Below the pieces are notes generated by a model that saw only the letters and a list, made by a program, of their open reading frames with translations, had not been told where the DNA came from and made no database searches. A stretch of 57,849 nt of DNA, from positions 1 to 57,849 of the forward strand of contig CANOMQ010000026.1 in assembly GCA_947567595.1 (NCBI GenBank), read 5' to 3'. Below, piece after piece: positions 19,101 to 27,350 of the stretch. The DNA is from an uncultured Lachnospiraceae bacterium (lineage in GTDB: Bacteria > Bacillota > Clostridia > Lachnospirales > Lachnospiraceae). Within the stretch, counting starts at the first letter, position 1. Each line of letters begins with the position of its first letter. Position numbers and translations under genes: made by a program.

Positions 19101-22007
19101 CGCCGCAATTCCCTGTTCATTTGCTGCAAGCTCCTGCCACTGGTCAGGGTTAACCGGTTCCTTGGCAAGTGCTGCCGCAATGCTCTGATAAGCGTATTCC
19201 ACCCTGCAAAGTCCTGCGAAGCTTCCGTAAACAGGTGCAATTACCGAGCTGCTCCCTTCGTCCGGCAGGACTTCCTTTTCGGCGATTTGGAACCGGATTT
19301 CACGGTTTGTCCAGTTTTCGTTGTCCGCGTTATAAGCCTGCCATTCGCCCGCGTCCGCCTTTTCGTCAACGGATACTGTAATGCTTGGCGGGGTATTGTC
19401 TACAATGATTTTGATGAATGCGCCGTCTTCATTTTTCAGGCAAGCCGGTTCGCTGACGTTTCCTGCCGCGTCCACCGCGCGGACTGCGATTGCCGGATAG
19501 ATACCGTTTTCCAGCACGAGAGAAAAATGTCCGTTGTCCGGTTGCTTTCCAAGTGGTATCCAGCTTGCACCGTTCTGCGCATTCATGTCTGCCGTATACT
19601 CAATTGTTTCCACGCCGCTTGTCTCGTCGGTAAAAGAGCCTGTCAGCACAAAATTTCCGGGGAAATATTGCACCTGCTCCGTGCTTGTCGGGGCGTAAAA
19701 ATCAAGGTCAGGGACAAACTGCGCGATGACTGGCGCGATGGTGTCAATTCCCAGCTCAAAGCTTCTTGTTCCCTTTTCTTTGTCCGCAAAATGCTGTGTG
19801 TCTGCTCCTGTTTTGGTGTTTTGCGCCCAAAATGTATAACTTGTCTTTTTCCGGTCGCCTGTGATGTGAAACGGTTCTGATGGATTTGTCTGACCTTCCT
19901 CATTTGGTGTAAGGTTTAACAGGTCATAATAAGTCTTTCCAACGTCTGTCAGGCAAATCTGCACGCTGCCGTTTATCCAGCCATTATGCGCTTTCAGGTA
20001 CATCTGCCATTTCTCAAAGCCTGTCTGATTTGCGTCGCCTGTAAAGCTCTTCGGTTTTGATGCATTATTTTCTGTGACACAAATCTCAAAATCCGTATCA
20101 TAAAGGGGGCTGTTTTTCACGGTGATTGTGATTGCATTGCTCTCAACGGTGTATACGCTGCTTCCGCCTCCCGTTACGGTGAGCGTTGTCGTTCCGGTTC
20201 CGTTGATGTGCAATGGGATTTTATTTTCATTTGCGGTGTATTGCACGGACTCGTCCACCGATGCCACATCAGGGTTTGTCGTACTGACCTGATACTTGAT
20301 TGCCCCCGCTTCTGCTGCCATTATGCTTTGATTTGGTTTTAGGGCTTCTGCGCTTTCGGGGGAAGCAATATCCTCAACTGACACAAAAAGAAGCGGCGGT
20401 GTGCCTCCATAACAGGTACGGTAATCATAAACGCCGTCCTGCTCCGCTGACAGCTTTATCTTTGCCCGCCGTCCGAGCAGCGTTATGCTTTTTGTGACGG
20501 TATTGGCTTTGTAAGGAAAAAATGCGGTTGTGTCGTCTCCTTTTATGCGGATTGTCATCGTATAGTTTGTCCCTTTGGAAAATTCCTTAAAAAAGTCACG
20601 CGTTACCGGGAAATGGAATTGATAGGGGCTGCTTTTTTCACTTGTCATAGTCTTGGAATTTACTTCATAGGATTGATTTTTGCAGCGAAGGACAAATTCC
20701 AAAGACATGCCGTTTTCTGCTTCCAATAGTTTTTCTGTTACATCCTCACCACCTTTTAAGATTTGTACATTTACCGCAAACATTTCATACAGATATGCCT
20801 GCGACGCGTCTGTTTGTGCCTTCAAGGTAAGCCGTATCGGGTTAACAATTATTTTAAGTGTTCTTATATCGGAGGCTTTTATCAAGGCATTTTCCTTGAG
20901 CTGTATCGTCACGGCTGTCAGCCCTTTATCCGCCCCATTTAATCCGCACGCCTTGATGTAAATCCGTCCATACTCTTCGCCGATTTCCAATATTTTATTC
21001 CGCTCGCCGCTTTCTTCCTTTATTTCGTACTCACTTAGGTGCGCATATGGCATATCCATGCGAACGATATCGTCTATATACAGCTTTTCCCCATATTCGA
21101 GATTTTGCGTATTTTTTTTCAGGGAAAGCTTTCGGCCTTCCTTCTCAATCGAAAAGTCATAGCAGGCAAATTCCACTTCCGTATCCTGCCTCCATGTTCC
21201 TTTTACGCGGATACAATAGTCGCCTGCCTGTTTGTACAGTGCCTCTATTTTTTGTGTGTGATTTATGCTGCTTTTCGGGGGGATTTCAAGTGTTCCTTCT
21301 TGCAAAGGAAGCTCGCCTTCATCGGTCTTTTGGCATATAACATAAGAAATGCGTTCATAGATATCCTCGGTTGTGCTATAAGGTTTTATTTGGGATAATA
21401 TGTTCTTGTTTCCTGTGAGTGTGATTGTGTGGACTATTTTTTTGATGTACTGATGATTTTCGTCGAGAAATGCTGTTTGATTATCGTCCTTTATTTTGAC
21501 GGATATGCCTTGAGCGGCTTTTGCAGTCAAATCCTGCGTTTCGTAATCCGCATTGTCTGGCGCTTGGCTGTTTTCCGAGTCTGTCTGCTCAACTGTTGTT
21601 TCGGATTGCGGTTCGGTTGTGTTTGTATTCGGTTTCTCACCCGGTTCTGTCGGCTTTATTTCCGGTTGCGTCTCCGACTCCGTTTCTGTTCCTGTTGACC
21701 TGATTTCCGTCTCTGGTTCTGTTGACGCGTTTTCCGGTTCTTGCCCTGTTGGCGCGGTTTTTGGCTCCGAGCCAAACTCTTCATCCAGCGCCTCACTTTT
21801 TTGCGACACATGCGAGTCCACGTTTTCTGATTCTTCCGTTTTGTTTTCAAACGTGTTTTCATCGCTCTGCCACGATTCCGGTTTCGTTTCCGGCTCCGGT
21901 CTCATAGCAACTTTTTCCTTCAACGCCTGCACACTGCCCATCGGCAGCATCAGCGCAATCGTCAAGGCTGCAAGTACAATTGCAATCATTCTTTTTCTTT
22001 TTTTCAT
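16101..22007 (-). CDS. Giant Ig-like repeat surface protein
   Basis: 1968-aa exported protein. A signal peptide (MKKRKRMIAIVLAALTIALM, then PMGSVQA) is followed by an acidic Thr/Glu/Pro-rich linker (residues about 35-160, with repeats of TEPETE type). Many beta-sandwich repeats then follow, with the hallmarks DTTKPVI, DNTPPSITV, DAAGN, DLAGN and DRAGNEV typical of bacterial Ig-like domains. One BIG2-type repeat (VSTTNPDVASVDESVQYTA) is also seen. The C terminus has a membrane segment (GIAAALVLSLISLAGIVSVL) and a KKASLKK tail, but no LPXTG. It is probably a membrane-anchored adhesin or scaffold projecting through the wall. GAGGGA lies seven bases before the ATG. Confidence 0.85.
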   Translation of the reverse strand: MKKRKRMIAIVLAALTIALMLPMGSVQALKEKVAMRPEPETKPESWQSDENTFENKTEESENVDSHVSQKSEALDEEFGSEPKTAPTGQEPENASTEPETEIRSTGTETESETQPEIKPTEPGEKPNTNTTEPQSETTVEQTDSENSQAPDNADYETQDLTAKAAQGISVKIKDDNQTAFLDENHQYIKKIVHTITLTGNKNILSQIKPYSTTEDIYERISYVICQKTDEGELPLQEGTLEIPPKSSINHTQKIEALYKQAGDYCIRVKGTWRQDTEVEFACYDFSIEKEGRKLSLKKNTQNLEYGEKLYIDDIVRMDMPYAHLSEYEIKEESGERNKILEIGEEYGRIYIKACGLNGADKGLTAVTIQLKENALIKASDIRTLKIIVNPIRLTLKAQTDASQAYLYEMFAVNVQILKGGEDVTEKLLEAENGMSLEFVLRCKNQSYEVNSKTMTSEKSSPYQFHFPVTRDFFKEFSKGTNYTMTIRIKGDDTTAFFPYKANTVTKSITLLGRRAKIKLSAEQDGVYDYRTCYGGTPPLLFVSVEDIASPESAEALKPNQSIMAAEAGAIKYQVSTTNPDVASVDESVQYTANENKIPLHINGTGTTTLTVTGGGSSVYTVESNAITITVKNSPLYDTDFEICVTENNASKPKSFTGDANQTGFEKWQMYLKAHNGWINGSVQICLTDVGKTYYDLLNLTPNEEGQTNPSEPFHITGDRKKTSYTFWAQNTKTGADTQHFADKEKGTRSFELGIDTIAPVIAQFVPDLDFYAPTSTEQVQYFPGNFVLTGSFTDETSGVETIEYTADMNAQNGASWIPLGKQPDNGHFSLVLENGIYPAIAVRAVDAAGNVSEPACLKNEDGAFIKIIVDNTPPSITVSVDEKADAGEWQAYNADNENWTNREIRFQIAEKEVLPDEGSSSVIAPVYGSFAGLCRVEYAYQSIAAALAKEPVNPDQWQELAANEQGIAALSLGGDCENPVNQNGYYYFRGVSRSGVRSASDTKVRILLWQKMADKEPIAESGADLEKCHNGWYNKASGTPVIDFAYPKYDTGVSSGEYAAPITIHYNLNKNDEKEAVTSLAENKTATIRADFSQINSPIGFTTISDDLSQMQAKLSDDGIYTLDYWITDAAGNESGTDTYTYRVDCHEPTGLKLVLDGVQQVIGNENTLVYEHFYQNSVSGEASAEYGISGKGSIKLLKAKTVNEWKDKEPTDAAERCEIAPNMRCLLYIRAIDGAGNMTEGWTRGIIVDNEAPSGEGTTNLIVEPSGANKHGFFNKDVNVKISIQDAPNDGNSAGIKLVTCAVGTDEGTAISDKTLFSSTEELVSEGLLSETERFQIIETIDAKANEGNHALITVSATDRCENLCTDTQALKIDVTKPELAITFDNENATNGNYYNADRRAKITIKELNFDASLVKLKATRNGADYMPTISDWKHDDTQHYAYIDFSQDGAYTLTAQCRDLADNESEKERVEPFIIDKTKPKVEIALESGASQKGYYNEKQTVTITVTEHNFNADDFHINIQPGGSVGSWEHKNDTHVIKVECLSEGEYAVSCDYQDLAGNGISDEDRAKMPLEFVIDTTKPVIEIAGVEDNSANAGTVIPSITVQDTNFDFEHVTIMLTTGKGAAVDISADITAAFADNGFCYTLNGLDAKPDDIYYLTVNAADLAGNHSELAVRFSLNRRGSAYDLADLAKLKENYYNCYRNLEDIQIVEMNVDKVEEFTMYLSHNANILYGKRGSRPSAQGENAAQEAILYSVDVSGNEDTGYVYTYTVYRENFAREGVYRLGIYSKDRAGNEVNNMLRQNGEEIQFAIDNTVPRVMIDGVENNAVYNVSSQEVRVVAEDNFKLANMELTLVNGDGEVLGRWNYFDLVEQEGDTATITIAEHDEEVSLLYNAADAAGNEVRTLQNEKNAKTDFLVTTDKFVQLVNNPSQAPFGRGIAAALVLSLISLAGIVSVLVLWKKASLKK

Positions 22008-22104
22008 AATCTTCCCTCAATTATCTTAAATTTGCTGTTTTTAAACAGCCGCTAATTAACATAACTGATATCGACATTTTTTGCAATAGTACTTTAGTAC
22101 CAAT

Positions 22105-22905
22105 CTATAACACCCGCATTTTCTCCAAGCGTTCATGGAGCCGCCTGACATATTCCAATTCCTGTTCTTCCTTAAGCTCGCGCCCCGACGAAAAATATCT
22201 GACACGCGTGTCATTTTTCTCGTTATGCGCGTTACCCAGTTCCAGTTGATTGATGCTTTCCAAGATATGTGCAAGCTGCCTTACCGTCCCCTCGCTGCCG
22301 TCAATCATATGGACATCTTTTGGCAGGATTTTTCGAAAGGTATCCTTAAAATAATTAAAATGCGTGCAGCCAAGCACCAGCTCGCCATACGTATCAAGCG
22401 CATACTTCGAAAGTGCGTTTTTCAGGTATTGCTCTACTTCATCAGAAGCAAACTCGCCGCGCTCCGCAAATTCCACCAGTTTTGGCAGGGCAAGTAAATC
22501 AACCAAATGGGCGTCATCGACACGCTTTACCAAGTTGTGGAGCTTTTCCTCCCTGACTGTCAGGGGCGTCGCCGCCACAAGCACGCGTTTCCCGTGGCTT
22601 TCCTTCACCGCAGGCTTTACCGCAGGCTCTATTCCAATTATGGGAATGGGGTATTTTTCACGCATCACATCAGCCGCCGCAGCCGTCGCCGTATTGCACG
22701 CAATCACAACTGCCTTGCAGTCATGCGCCGTCATAAAACGCATCACATCATCCACAAGCGCAATTACCTGTTCCTTTGATTTTGTGCCATAGGGCGCATT
22801 GTCCGTGTCCGCATAGAATATGTAGTTTTCATTCGGGAGCATCACAAGCGCCTGATGCAGCAGCGTAATGCCGCCTATCCCGGAGTCGAATATTCCTATG
22901 TTCAT
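22105..22905 (-). CDS. murI: Glutamate racemase
   Basis: 266-aa enzyme that makes D-glutamate for peptidoglycan. MNIGIFDSGIGGITLL carries the first catalytic region, and the two catalytic cysteines are seen in VIACNTATAAA (Cys70) and LGCTHF (Cys181). YADTDNAPYG is also conserved. The frame is open to 22956, but ATG 22905 follows GGAAGGA and gives the standard N terminus. The C-terminal tail from about residue 230 (NQLELGNAHNEKNDTRVRYF) is slightly longer than in typical enzymes. It lies alone between the Ig-repeat gene and the tRNA cluster. Confidence 0.93.
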   Translation of the reverse strand: MNIGIFDSGIGGITLLHQALVMLPNENYIFYADTDNAPYGTKSKEQVIALVDDVMRFMTAHDCKAVVIACNTATAAAADVMREKYPIPIIGIEPAVKPAVKESHGKRVLVAATPLTVREEKLHNLVKRVDDAHLVDLLALPKLVEFAERGEFASDEVEQYLKNALSKYALDTYGELVLGCTHFNYFKDTFRKILPKDVHMIDGSEGTVRQLAHILESINQLELGNAHNEKNDTRVRYFSSGRELKEEQELEYVRRLHERLEKMRVL

Positions 22906-23060
22906 TGCTCTTATCCTTCCAATCTGTCGTATATATGGCAAGCTTTGTTTATGCAATTATACAATTAAACAACAATCCATGCAACACGAAATGCAACATT
23001 ATCAAAAAATAACCGGAAAATTTCAAAAAGAAAAAGCCTAGAACCTCTAGGCTTTTCAAG

Positions 23061-23133
23061 AGCGATAGACGGGGCTCGAACCCGCGGTCTCGACCTTGGC
23101 AAGGTCGCGCGTTACCAACTACGCCACTATCGC
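23061..23133 (-). tRNA. tRNA-Gly(GCC)
   Basis: Cloverleaf of 73 nt on the minus strand. The acceptor is GCGATAG/CTATCGC, the anticodon loop TTGCCAA is closed by CGACC/GGTCG, and the T loop is GGTTCGAGCC. CCA is not encoded. It is the last of three tRNA-Gly genes. Confidence 0.93.
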
Positions 23134-23226
23134 ATTTGCTGTCTGTATCAGACCTTTATTATATTACATGATTTATCGGGTTTTGTCAACTGTTTTTCAA
23201 AAAATATCTGCAAAAACCGATACAAG

Positions 23227-23297
23227 AGCAGGATACGGGAGTCGAACCCGCCTCTTCAGCTTGGGAAGCTAACATACTACCGATGTACTAATCCTGC
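23227..23297 (-). tRNA. tRNA-Gly(CCC)
   Basis: Cloverleaf of 71 nt on the minus strand. The acceptor is GCAGGAT/ATCCTGC, the anticodon loop TTCCCAA is closed by TTAGC/GCTGA, and the T arm is GCGGGTTCGACTCCCGT. CCA is not encoded. Confidence 0.92.
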
Positions 23298-23346
23298 ATA
23301 ACAACAAAGTCATAACAAAAGCTTTACCCGCTTTCTTTCGGCCAAA

Positions 23347-23417
23347 AGCAGGTGATGGGAATCGAACCCACGTATCTAGCTTGGAAGGCTAGTGTTCTAC
23401 CATTGAACTACACCTGC
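23347..23417 (-). tRNA. tRNA-Gly(TCC)
   Basis: Cloverleaf of 71 nt on the minus strand. The acceptor is GCAGGTG/CACCTGC, the anticodon loop CTTCCAA is closed by CTAGC/GCTAG, and the T arm is GTGGGTTCGATTCCCAT. CCA is not encoded. It is first in transcription order. Confidence 0.93.
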
Positions 23418-23543
23418 GCATTCCCTTCAAAATCTTCTTGCGAACAAACTTAATATTATCACAGGACTTTTCAAAAGTCAATCCTCTAGGTTAAATTTCT
23501 TTACATCATGTTTGTCGTTCAATCATTAAGGTTTTACAAAACA

Positions 23544-23568
23544 ACTGCCGTGTTTTACACACGGCAGT
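23544..23568 (-). terminator. Intrinsic terminator of the 92-aa membrane protein gene
   Basis: Nine-bp stem ACTGCCGTG / CACGGCAGT with a 7-nt loop, followed on the minus strand by TGTTTTGT, 20 bp after the stop codon. Confidence 0.85.
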
Positions 23569-23587
23569 ATTACGTTTCTTTTTTCCA

Positions 23588-23866
23588 TTAAATCTCGTCT
23601 GCAATCGGCGCTGTCGATACAACCGATGCAACCACCGTCACGACCACTGCAATAATAATCAGCAGCATTCCGCCCAAAAGAAGGAAAACGGCACTGCTGC
23701 CATCGTCCGCGCTCTCGCTTAACGGCACTTCCTCGTCTGCGACCGCCACATTTGCCTGCGCCTCCTGTGCCTGTACAGTCGATGCACCGAACGAAAATGC
23801 CGAAATCAAAATCCCCATTACCATTGCATATAGAAATTTCAAGATAGAAGCCTTCGCTGTTTTCAT
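23588..23866 (-). CDS. Small secreted/membrane hypothetical protein
   Basis: 92-aa protein. A signal peptide (about residues 1-33, LYAMVMGILISAFSFGASTV then QAQ) precedes an acidic linker, and a second hydrophobic segment follows (AVFLLLGGMLLIIIAVVVTV), ending PIADEI. It would be anchored with a short extracellular loop. The ATG follows GGGGGA, and the gene has its own terminator, so it is a real monocistronic unit. I recognise no family. Confidence 0.7.
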   Translation of the reverse strand: MKTAKASILKFLYAMVMGILISAFSFGASTVQAQEAQANVAVADEEVPLSESADDGSSAVFLLLGGMLLIIIAVVVTVVASVVSTAPIADEI

Positions 23867-23986
23867 ATAAATCCCCCATTCTCACTTTGTCGGTAAATTT
23901 GCACAATGCCCTCAATTCACCCTGACTATCATTTTACCATATTTTGTCTCAAAAGGGAACTGAATTAATTGCATAAAAATAGATTG

Positions 23987-24799
23987 CTATAATTGTACGA
24001 TTTCACCGCCCTTGACCTCAACAATCTTGTCGTCCTCGACGGCAAGCCACAGGCTCTGTACGCACGGATTGTATACAAACGAATTATCCGCCGCAAACTG
24101 TGCCATTTTTACCACGTCCATATAGTCCACTATCTCAATGTTTGTGGCATACCAGATATCGTCCCGTCCGCCCGCAAGCTCGCAGAACTCCTCCATCACG
24201 TTCCAGTTGTCGTTGTTTGTGAACTCATAGCTGTGCCCCCACACATACATCAGGCGAAGGTACTGCTTTTTCTTGTCCTCGATAAACTGGCGCCCCAGCT
24301 CCATAAGCTTATAATTATGATGGCAGGTCGCCTTCCACCGCAAAAAATCCTCCGGGATATCAAAGCTTTCGCTGTTGCCGACCACCCTTGCGTACCGGAT
24401 GCCAAGCTGCGGAAGCATGTCGCAGATTTCCTTGGAATAAGAACCATTCGGATAGGCAAGTCCGCGCACCGGATATCCCATAAGCTGCTCCAGCTTCATT
24501 CTGTCGTCAACCACCTCGCGCGCCACGCTGGTCAGCGGGCACCGCGCGATTGTCGGGTGCGAAATCGTATGACACGCAACTTCGTGCCCCTTGTAAAGCT
24601 CCTTGTACTCCGCCTGCGGAATACGCACCGGATCTCCCTCCAATCCACCATTCAGATTAAAGGTTCCCTTAATTCCATGCTTGTTGAAAAGCTCCACAAG
24701 CCGCCTGTCCTCGTGCTTTCCATCGTCATAGCTCATGGTCAGTGCCTTATGCTTGCCTCCGGGAAAGCATGTGTAAACTTTCTTAATGTAGGTTCTCAT
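23987..24799 (-). CDS. Polysaccharide deacetylase (CE4) family protein
   Basis: 270-aa NodB-fold protein. Motif 1 ALTMSYDDGKHEDRR holds the catalytic base and metal Asp, motif 2 is HEVACHTISHPTI with the metal-binding H-x3-H pair, and motif 3 is GLAYPNGSYS. The family removes acetyl groups from peptidoglycan or other glycans. No signal peptide is seen, so the substrate may be intracellular or exported in another way. The start at 24799 has GGAG only three bases away, an unusually short spacing. The MecA-like gene ends 33 bp upstream. Confidence 0.83.
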   Translation of the reverse strand: MRTYIKKVYTCFPGGKHKALTMSYDDGKHEDRRLVELFNKHGIKGTFNLNGGLEGDPVRIPQAEYKELYKGHEVACHTISHPTIARCPLTSVAREVVDDRMKLEQLMGYPVRGLAYPNGSYSKEICDMLPQLGIRYARVVGNSESFDIPEDFLRWKATCHHNYKLMELGRQFIEDKKKQYLRLMYVWGHSYEFTNNDNWNVMEEFCELAGGRDDIWYATNIEIVDYMDVVKMAQFAADNSFVYNPCVQSLWLAVEDDKIVEVKGGEIVQL

Positions 24800-24832
24800 T
24801 TCTCCTGCTCCAATCTTTCTGATAAAATTTTG

Positions 24833-25237
24833 TCAATGACTTATCTCACGCGTATTTTTTTCAAAATGCGCCACAAGCCTGCGCGCCTCGCTCTCGTCGG
24901 CTTCTTCAAGCGCTTCGATAAATTCCTTTAAAGGACCCATCGTCTGCTCGTCCGCCATCGCCATTGAATGCTTCAGGCTGATTACGTAATCCGCAATGCA
25001 TTCGCTGAACTCAAACGAAACGCGCTCGCCCGGCAGCATCGTGATGTTCAGGGTGTATGCCGTGTTTGTCCACTCCACCTTCTGCGTCTGCCCGCACAGC
25101 TCTTTTACACGCCGCAGAAAGTGCATTCCCGCCTCTGTCCTGTCAAGCACGTCGTCAAGGGTAACGCCGAAAAAATCAAAGTCCTCTTTTGCGGCGATGC
25201 ATTGTACCTTTAAATCTGCTATTTTATGATATTCCAT
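24833..25237 (-). CDS. MecA-like adaptor (N-terminal domain) protein
   Basis: 134-aa acidic protein. Its start (MEYHKIADLKVQCIAAKEDF, then FGVTLDDVL) resembles the N-terminal substrate-binding domain of MecA, the adaptor that feeds proteins to ClpCP. The family length is about 215-250 aa, so the ClpC-binding C-terminal domain is missing or strongly diverged. The C terminus (ALEEADESEARRLVAHFEKN) is helical. The ATG follows GGAGC. The resemblance is by eye only. Confidence 0.45.
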   Translation of the reverse strand: MEYHKIADLKVQCIAAKEDFDFFGVTLDDVLDRTEAGMHFLRRVKELCGQTQKVEWTNTAYTLNITMLPGERVSFEFSECIADYVISLKHSMAMADEQTMGPLKEFIEALEEADESEARRLVAHFEKNTREISH

Positions 25238-25365
25238 AACCGTAGCTCCGTTATTTGGTGGAAACCGCTAAAAGCAGGTTTCCGGTTTGCAGTTATTCTT
25301 ATTATAATTCCATTGACTTGATTTTACAACTATGTTGGGGGAAAATTTCACACTGCCCTTTTTCC

Positions 25366-26967
25366 TTATTTCCCATTCGCCGGCTCAATATTAATCGTCT
25401 TCCCTTTAATCTTGACATTCTTCATCGCCCGAAGCACCTCCGGCGCGTTCTCCTTCGGAACCTCGACAAACGTATACTTGTCAAACAAATCAATCGCCCC
25501 CACAAGATTACCGGGCATGTTCGCCTCGCCTGCAATCGCGCCGAGAATGTCCTTCGGCTTCACCTTCTGCGCCTTGCCGATATTGATAAACAACCGCGCC
25601 ATGCCTTCCTCTTCGGCACCCGTGTTGTCAAGGTTATAGCCGCCATACATCGCCGCCTCGCTGTTTTGCTGCTGCTCGCCCATGTACATCTTCAAAAACG
25701 CCGCCGCAATATCCATCGCCGTAAAATCCGACTCGTTGATGTGGCGCTCAATCGTATTAATCATCGAAGTCAAATCCTCTTCCTCGATAATCGTATCAAT
25801 CTGGTCAATAATCTTCTCAATCTTAATCTGATTGACATCATTCAGCGACGGAATGGGCATTGCATAGATTTTTGTCTTGCAATAGCGCATGATGTCCTTT
25901 AGCTTATAAACCTCTTTTCCCCGCACGAACGTAAACGAACGCCCCGTACGTCCCGCTCTTCCCGTACGTCCGATACGGTGCACGTAATACTCGTCGTCCT
26001 GCGGAATGTCATAGTTGAACACCGCCTCAACGTCGTCCACGTCAATTCCGCGCGCCGCCACGTCCGTTGCAATGAGAATGTCCGTCTTGCCGTTGCGGAA
26101 GCTCTTCATCACGCGGTCGCGCTGCGCCTGATTCATGTCGCCGTGCAGTCCTTCTGCGAAATATCCCCTGCCCTTGAGCACCTCCGTCAGCTCGTCCACC
26201 TGACGCTTCGTGTTGCAGAACACAAGCGAAAGCTTCGGCTCATAATAATCCAAAAGACGCGTGAGCACCTCGATTTTGTCCTTGCGCTTTACGTCCAGAT
26301 AATACTGCTCAATCTGTGGAACCGTCAGCTCCTTTTTGACCACCTTAATCATCTTTGCGTCGGGCTTCTGATAATTTTTCGTGATTTCCAAAATCTCACG
26401 CGGCATGGTCGCTGAGAACAAAATGGTCTGACGCTCCTCGTTCGGAATATACTCCAGCACCGTCTCAATGTCCTCCCGGAAACCCATGTTCAGCATTTCA
26501 TCTGCCTCGTCGAGCACAATCGTATCCACGTGCTCACAGCGTATCGTCTTTCTGCGCAAATGATCCATCACACGACCCGGTGTCCCGATAATAATCTGTG
26601 TGCCCTTCAACGCGCGGATTTGCTTGCTGATGTCCTGCCCGCCGTAAATCGGGAGCACCTTCACGCCATGCATGTATTTAGCAAGCTTTCTGACCTCCTC
26701 CGCCGCCTGCACGGCAAGCTCGCGCGTCGGACAAAGAACAAGCGTTTGTGGGTGCTTAATGTCCTTGCGCACCTTCTCCAAAACAGGAATGCCAAACGCG
26801 GCAGTCTTTCCTGTTCCGGTCTGCGCCTGTCCGATAATGTCAAAGCCCTCCATCGCAACAGGGATTGCCTTGCACTGGATAGGCGAAGCTTCCTCAAAGC
26901 CCATCTCCCTGACGCCGCGCAGAATTTCAGGGCTTAAATTTAATTCATCAAATCGTAATGTCTCCAT
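25366..26967 (-). CDS. deaD: DEAD-box ATP-dependent RNA helicase with DbpA RNA-binding domain
   Basis: 533-aa RNA helicase. The Q motif region (FDELNLSPEILRGV), motif I AQTGTGKT (48-55), DEAD (153-156), SAT (185-187) and HRIGRTGRAGRTG are all intact. The C-terminal 80 residues, from MARLFINIGKAQKVKPKDI on, form a DbpA-type RRM. Such helicases remodel structured RNA in ribosome assembly, mRNA decay and cold adaptation. It starts at ATG 26967 behind AAAGGAAG. An intergenic region of 383 bp with three hairpins lies upstream, suggesting a long structured leader as in other cold-inducible helicase genes. Confidence 0.93.
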   Translation of the reverse strand: METLRFDELNLSPEILRGVREMGFEEASPIQCKAIPVAMEGFDIIGQAQTGTGKTAAFGIPVLEKVRKDIKHPQTLVLCPTRELAVQAAEEVRKLAKYMHGVKVLPIYGGQDISKQIRALKGTQIIIGTPGRVMDHLRRKTIRCEHVDTIVLDEADEMLNMGFREDIETVLEYIPNEERQTILFSATMPREILEITKNYQKPDAKMIKVVKKELTVPQIEQYYLDVKRKDKIEVLTRLLDYYEPKLSLVFCNTKRQVDELTEVLKGRGYFAEGLHGDMNQAQRDRVMKSFRNGKTDILIATDVAARGIDVDDVEAVFNYDIPQDDEYYVHRIGRTGRAGRTGRSFTFVRGKEVYKLKDIMRYCKTKIYAMPIPSLNDVNQIKIEKIIDQIDTIIEEEDLTSMINTIERHINESDFTAMDIAAAFLKMYMGEQQQNSEAAMYGGYNLDNTGAEEEGMARLFINIGKAQKVKPKDILGAIAGEANMPGNLVGAIDLFDKYTFVEVPKENAPEVLRAMKNVKIKGKTINIEPANGK

Positions 26968-27068
26968 AATAGTTATTTCTTCCTTTCTTATTATACACCT
27001 TATATACCGTTAAATTGCTTCCATGAAAATTGATTAGAAATTGAGTTAGAAATTAATCCCATTATAAT

Positions 27069-27147
27069 CGAGTAGGGGAACGACCTTCTCCACTACTCGC
27101 CGCGCCGGGCGTCCGTCAGTTTACTGACATTTTTCCTTTGGACGCCC
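27069..27147 (-). promoter_or_regulatory. Hairpin-rich leader of the helicase gene
   Basis: Two stem-loops lie between ftsH and the helicase start: CGAGTAG/CTACTCG (27069-27099) and GGGCGTCC/GGACGCCC (27107-27147). The second contains a nested GTCAG-TTTA-CTGAC. They may regulate the helicase mRNA. The flanking gap 26968-27350 holds no gene. Confidence 0.45.
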
Positions 27148-27155
27148 GTGCGCAT

Positions 27156-27189
27156 AAAAGCGACAGCCGTACAATATGCTGTCGCTTTT
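27156..27189. terminator. Intrinsic terminator-like hairpin
   Basis: Twelve-bp perfect stem AAAAGCGACAGC / GCTGTCGCTTTT with a 10-nt loop and U-tract in both directions. It lies downstream of ftsH and inside the presumed helicase leader, so it could end ftsH transcription or act as an attenuator. Confidence 0.7.
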
Positions 27190-27265
27190 AGAGAAGGTAT
27201 TTCTTTATGGGGTATAGCAAAAAAATGGGGTTTGCTATATAAAATATTGGGGGGTTACAATATGT

Positions 27266-27293
27266 ATTATAGCATAACCCCCTATAAAATCCA
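27266..27293 (-). promoter_or_regulatory. Possible extended -10 promoter for the helicase gene
   Basis: On the minus strand TGCTATAAT (an extended -10) has TGGATT 16 bp upstream as a weak -35. It lies inside an imperfect palindrome GGGGGTTA/TAACCCCC (27249-27282). A start here would give a leader of about 290 nt. Confidence 0.3.
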
Positions 27294-27350
27294 TTTCTAT
27301 ATTACACAAAATTTACAATAAATGGTAAACATTTTTGGATATTTTTACCA

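Noticed and set aside
19062-19880. 272-codon open frame on the plus strand inside the Ig-repeat gene
   Set aside because: Antisense shadow; Cys/Arg-rich random composition and no start signal.
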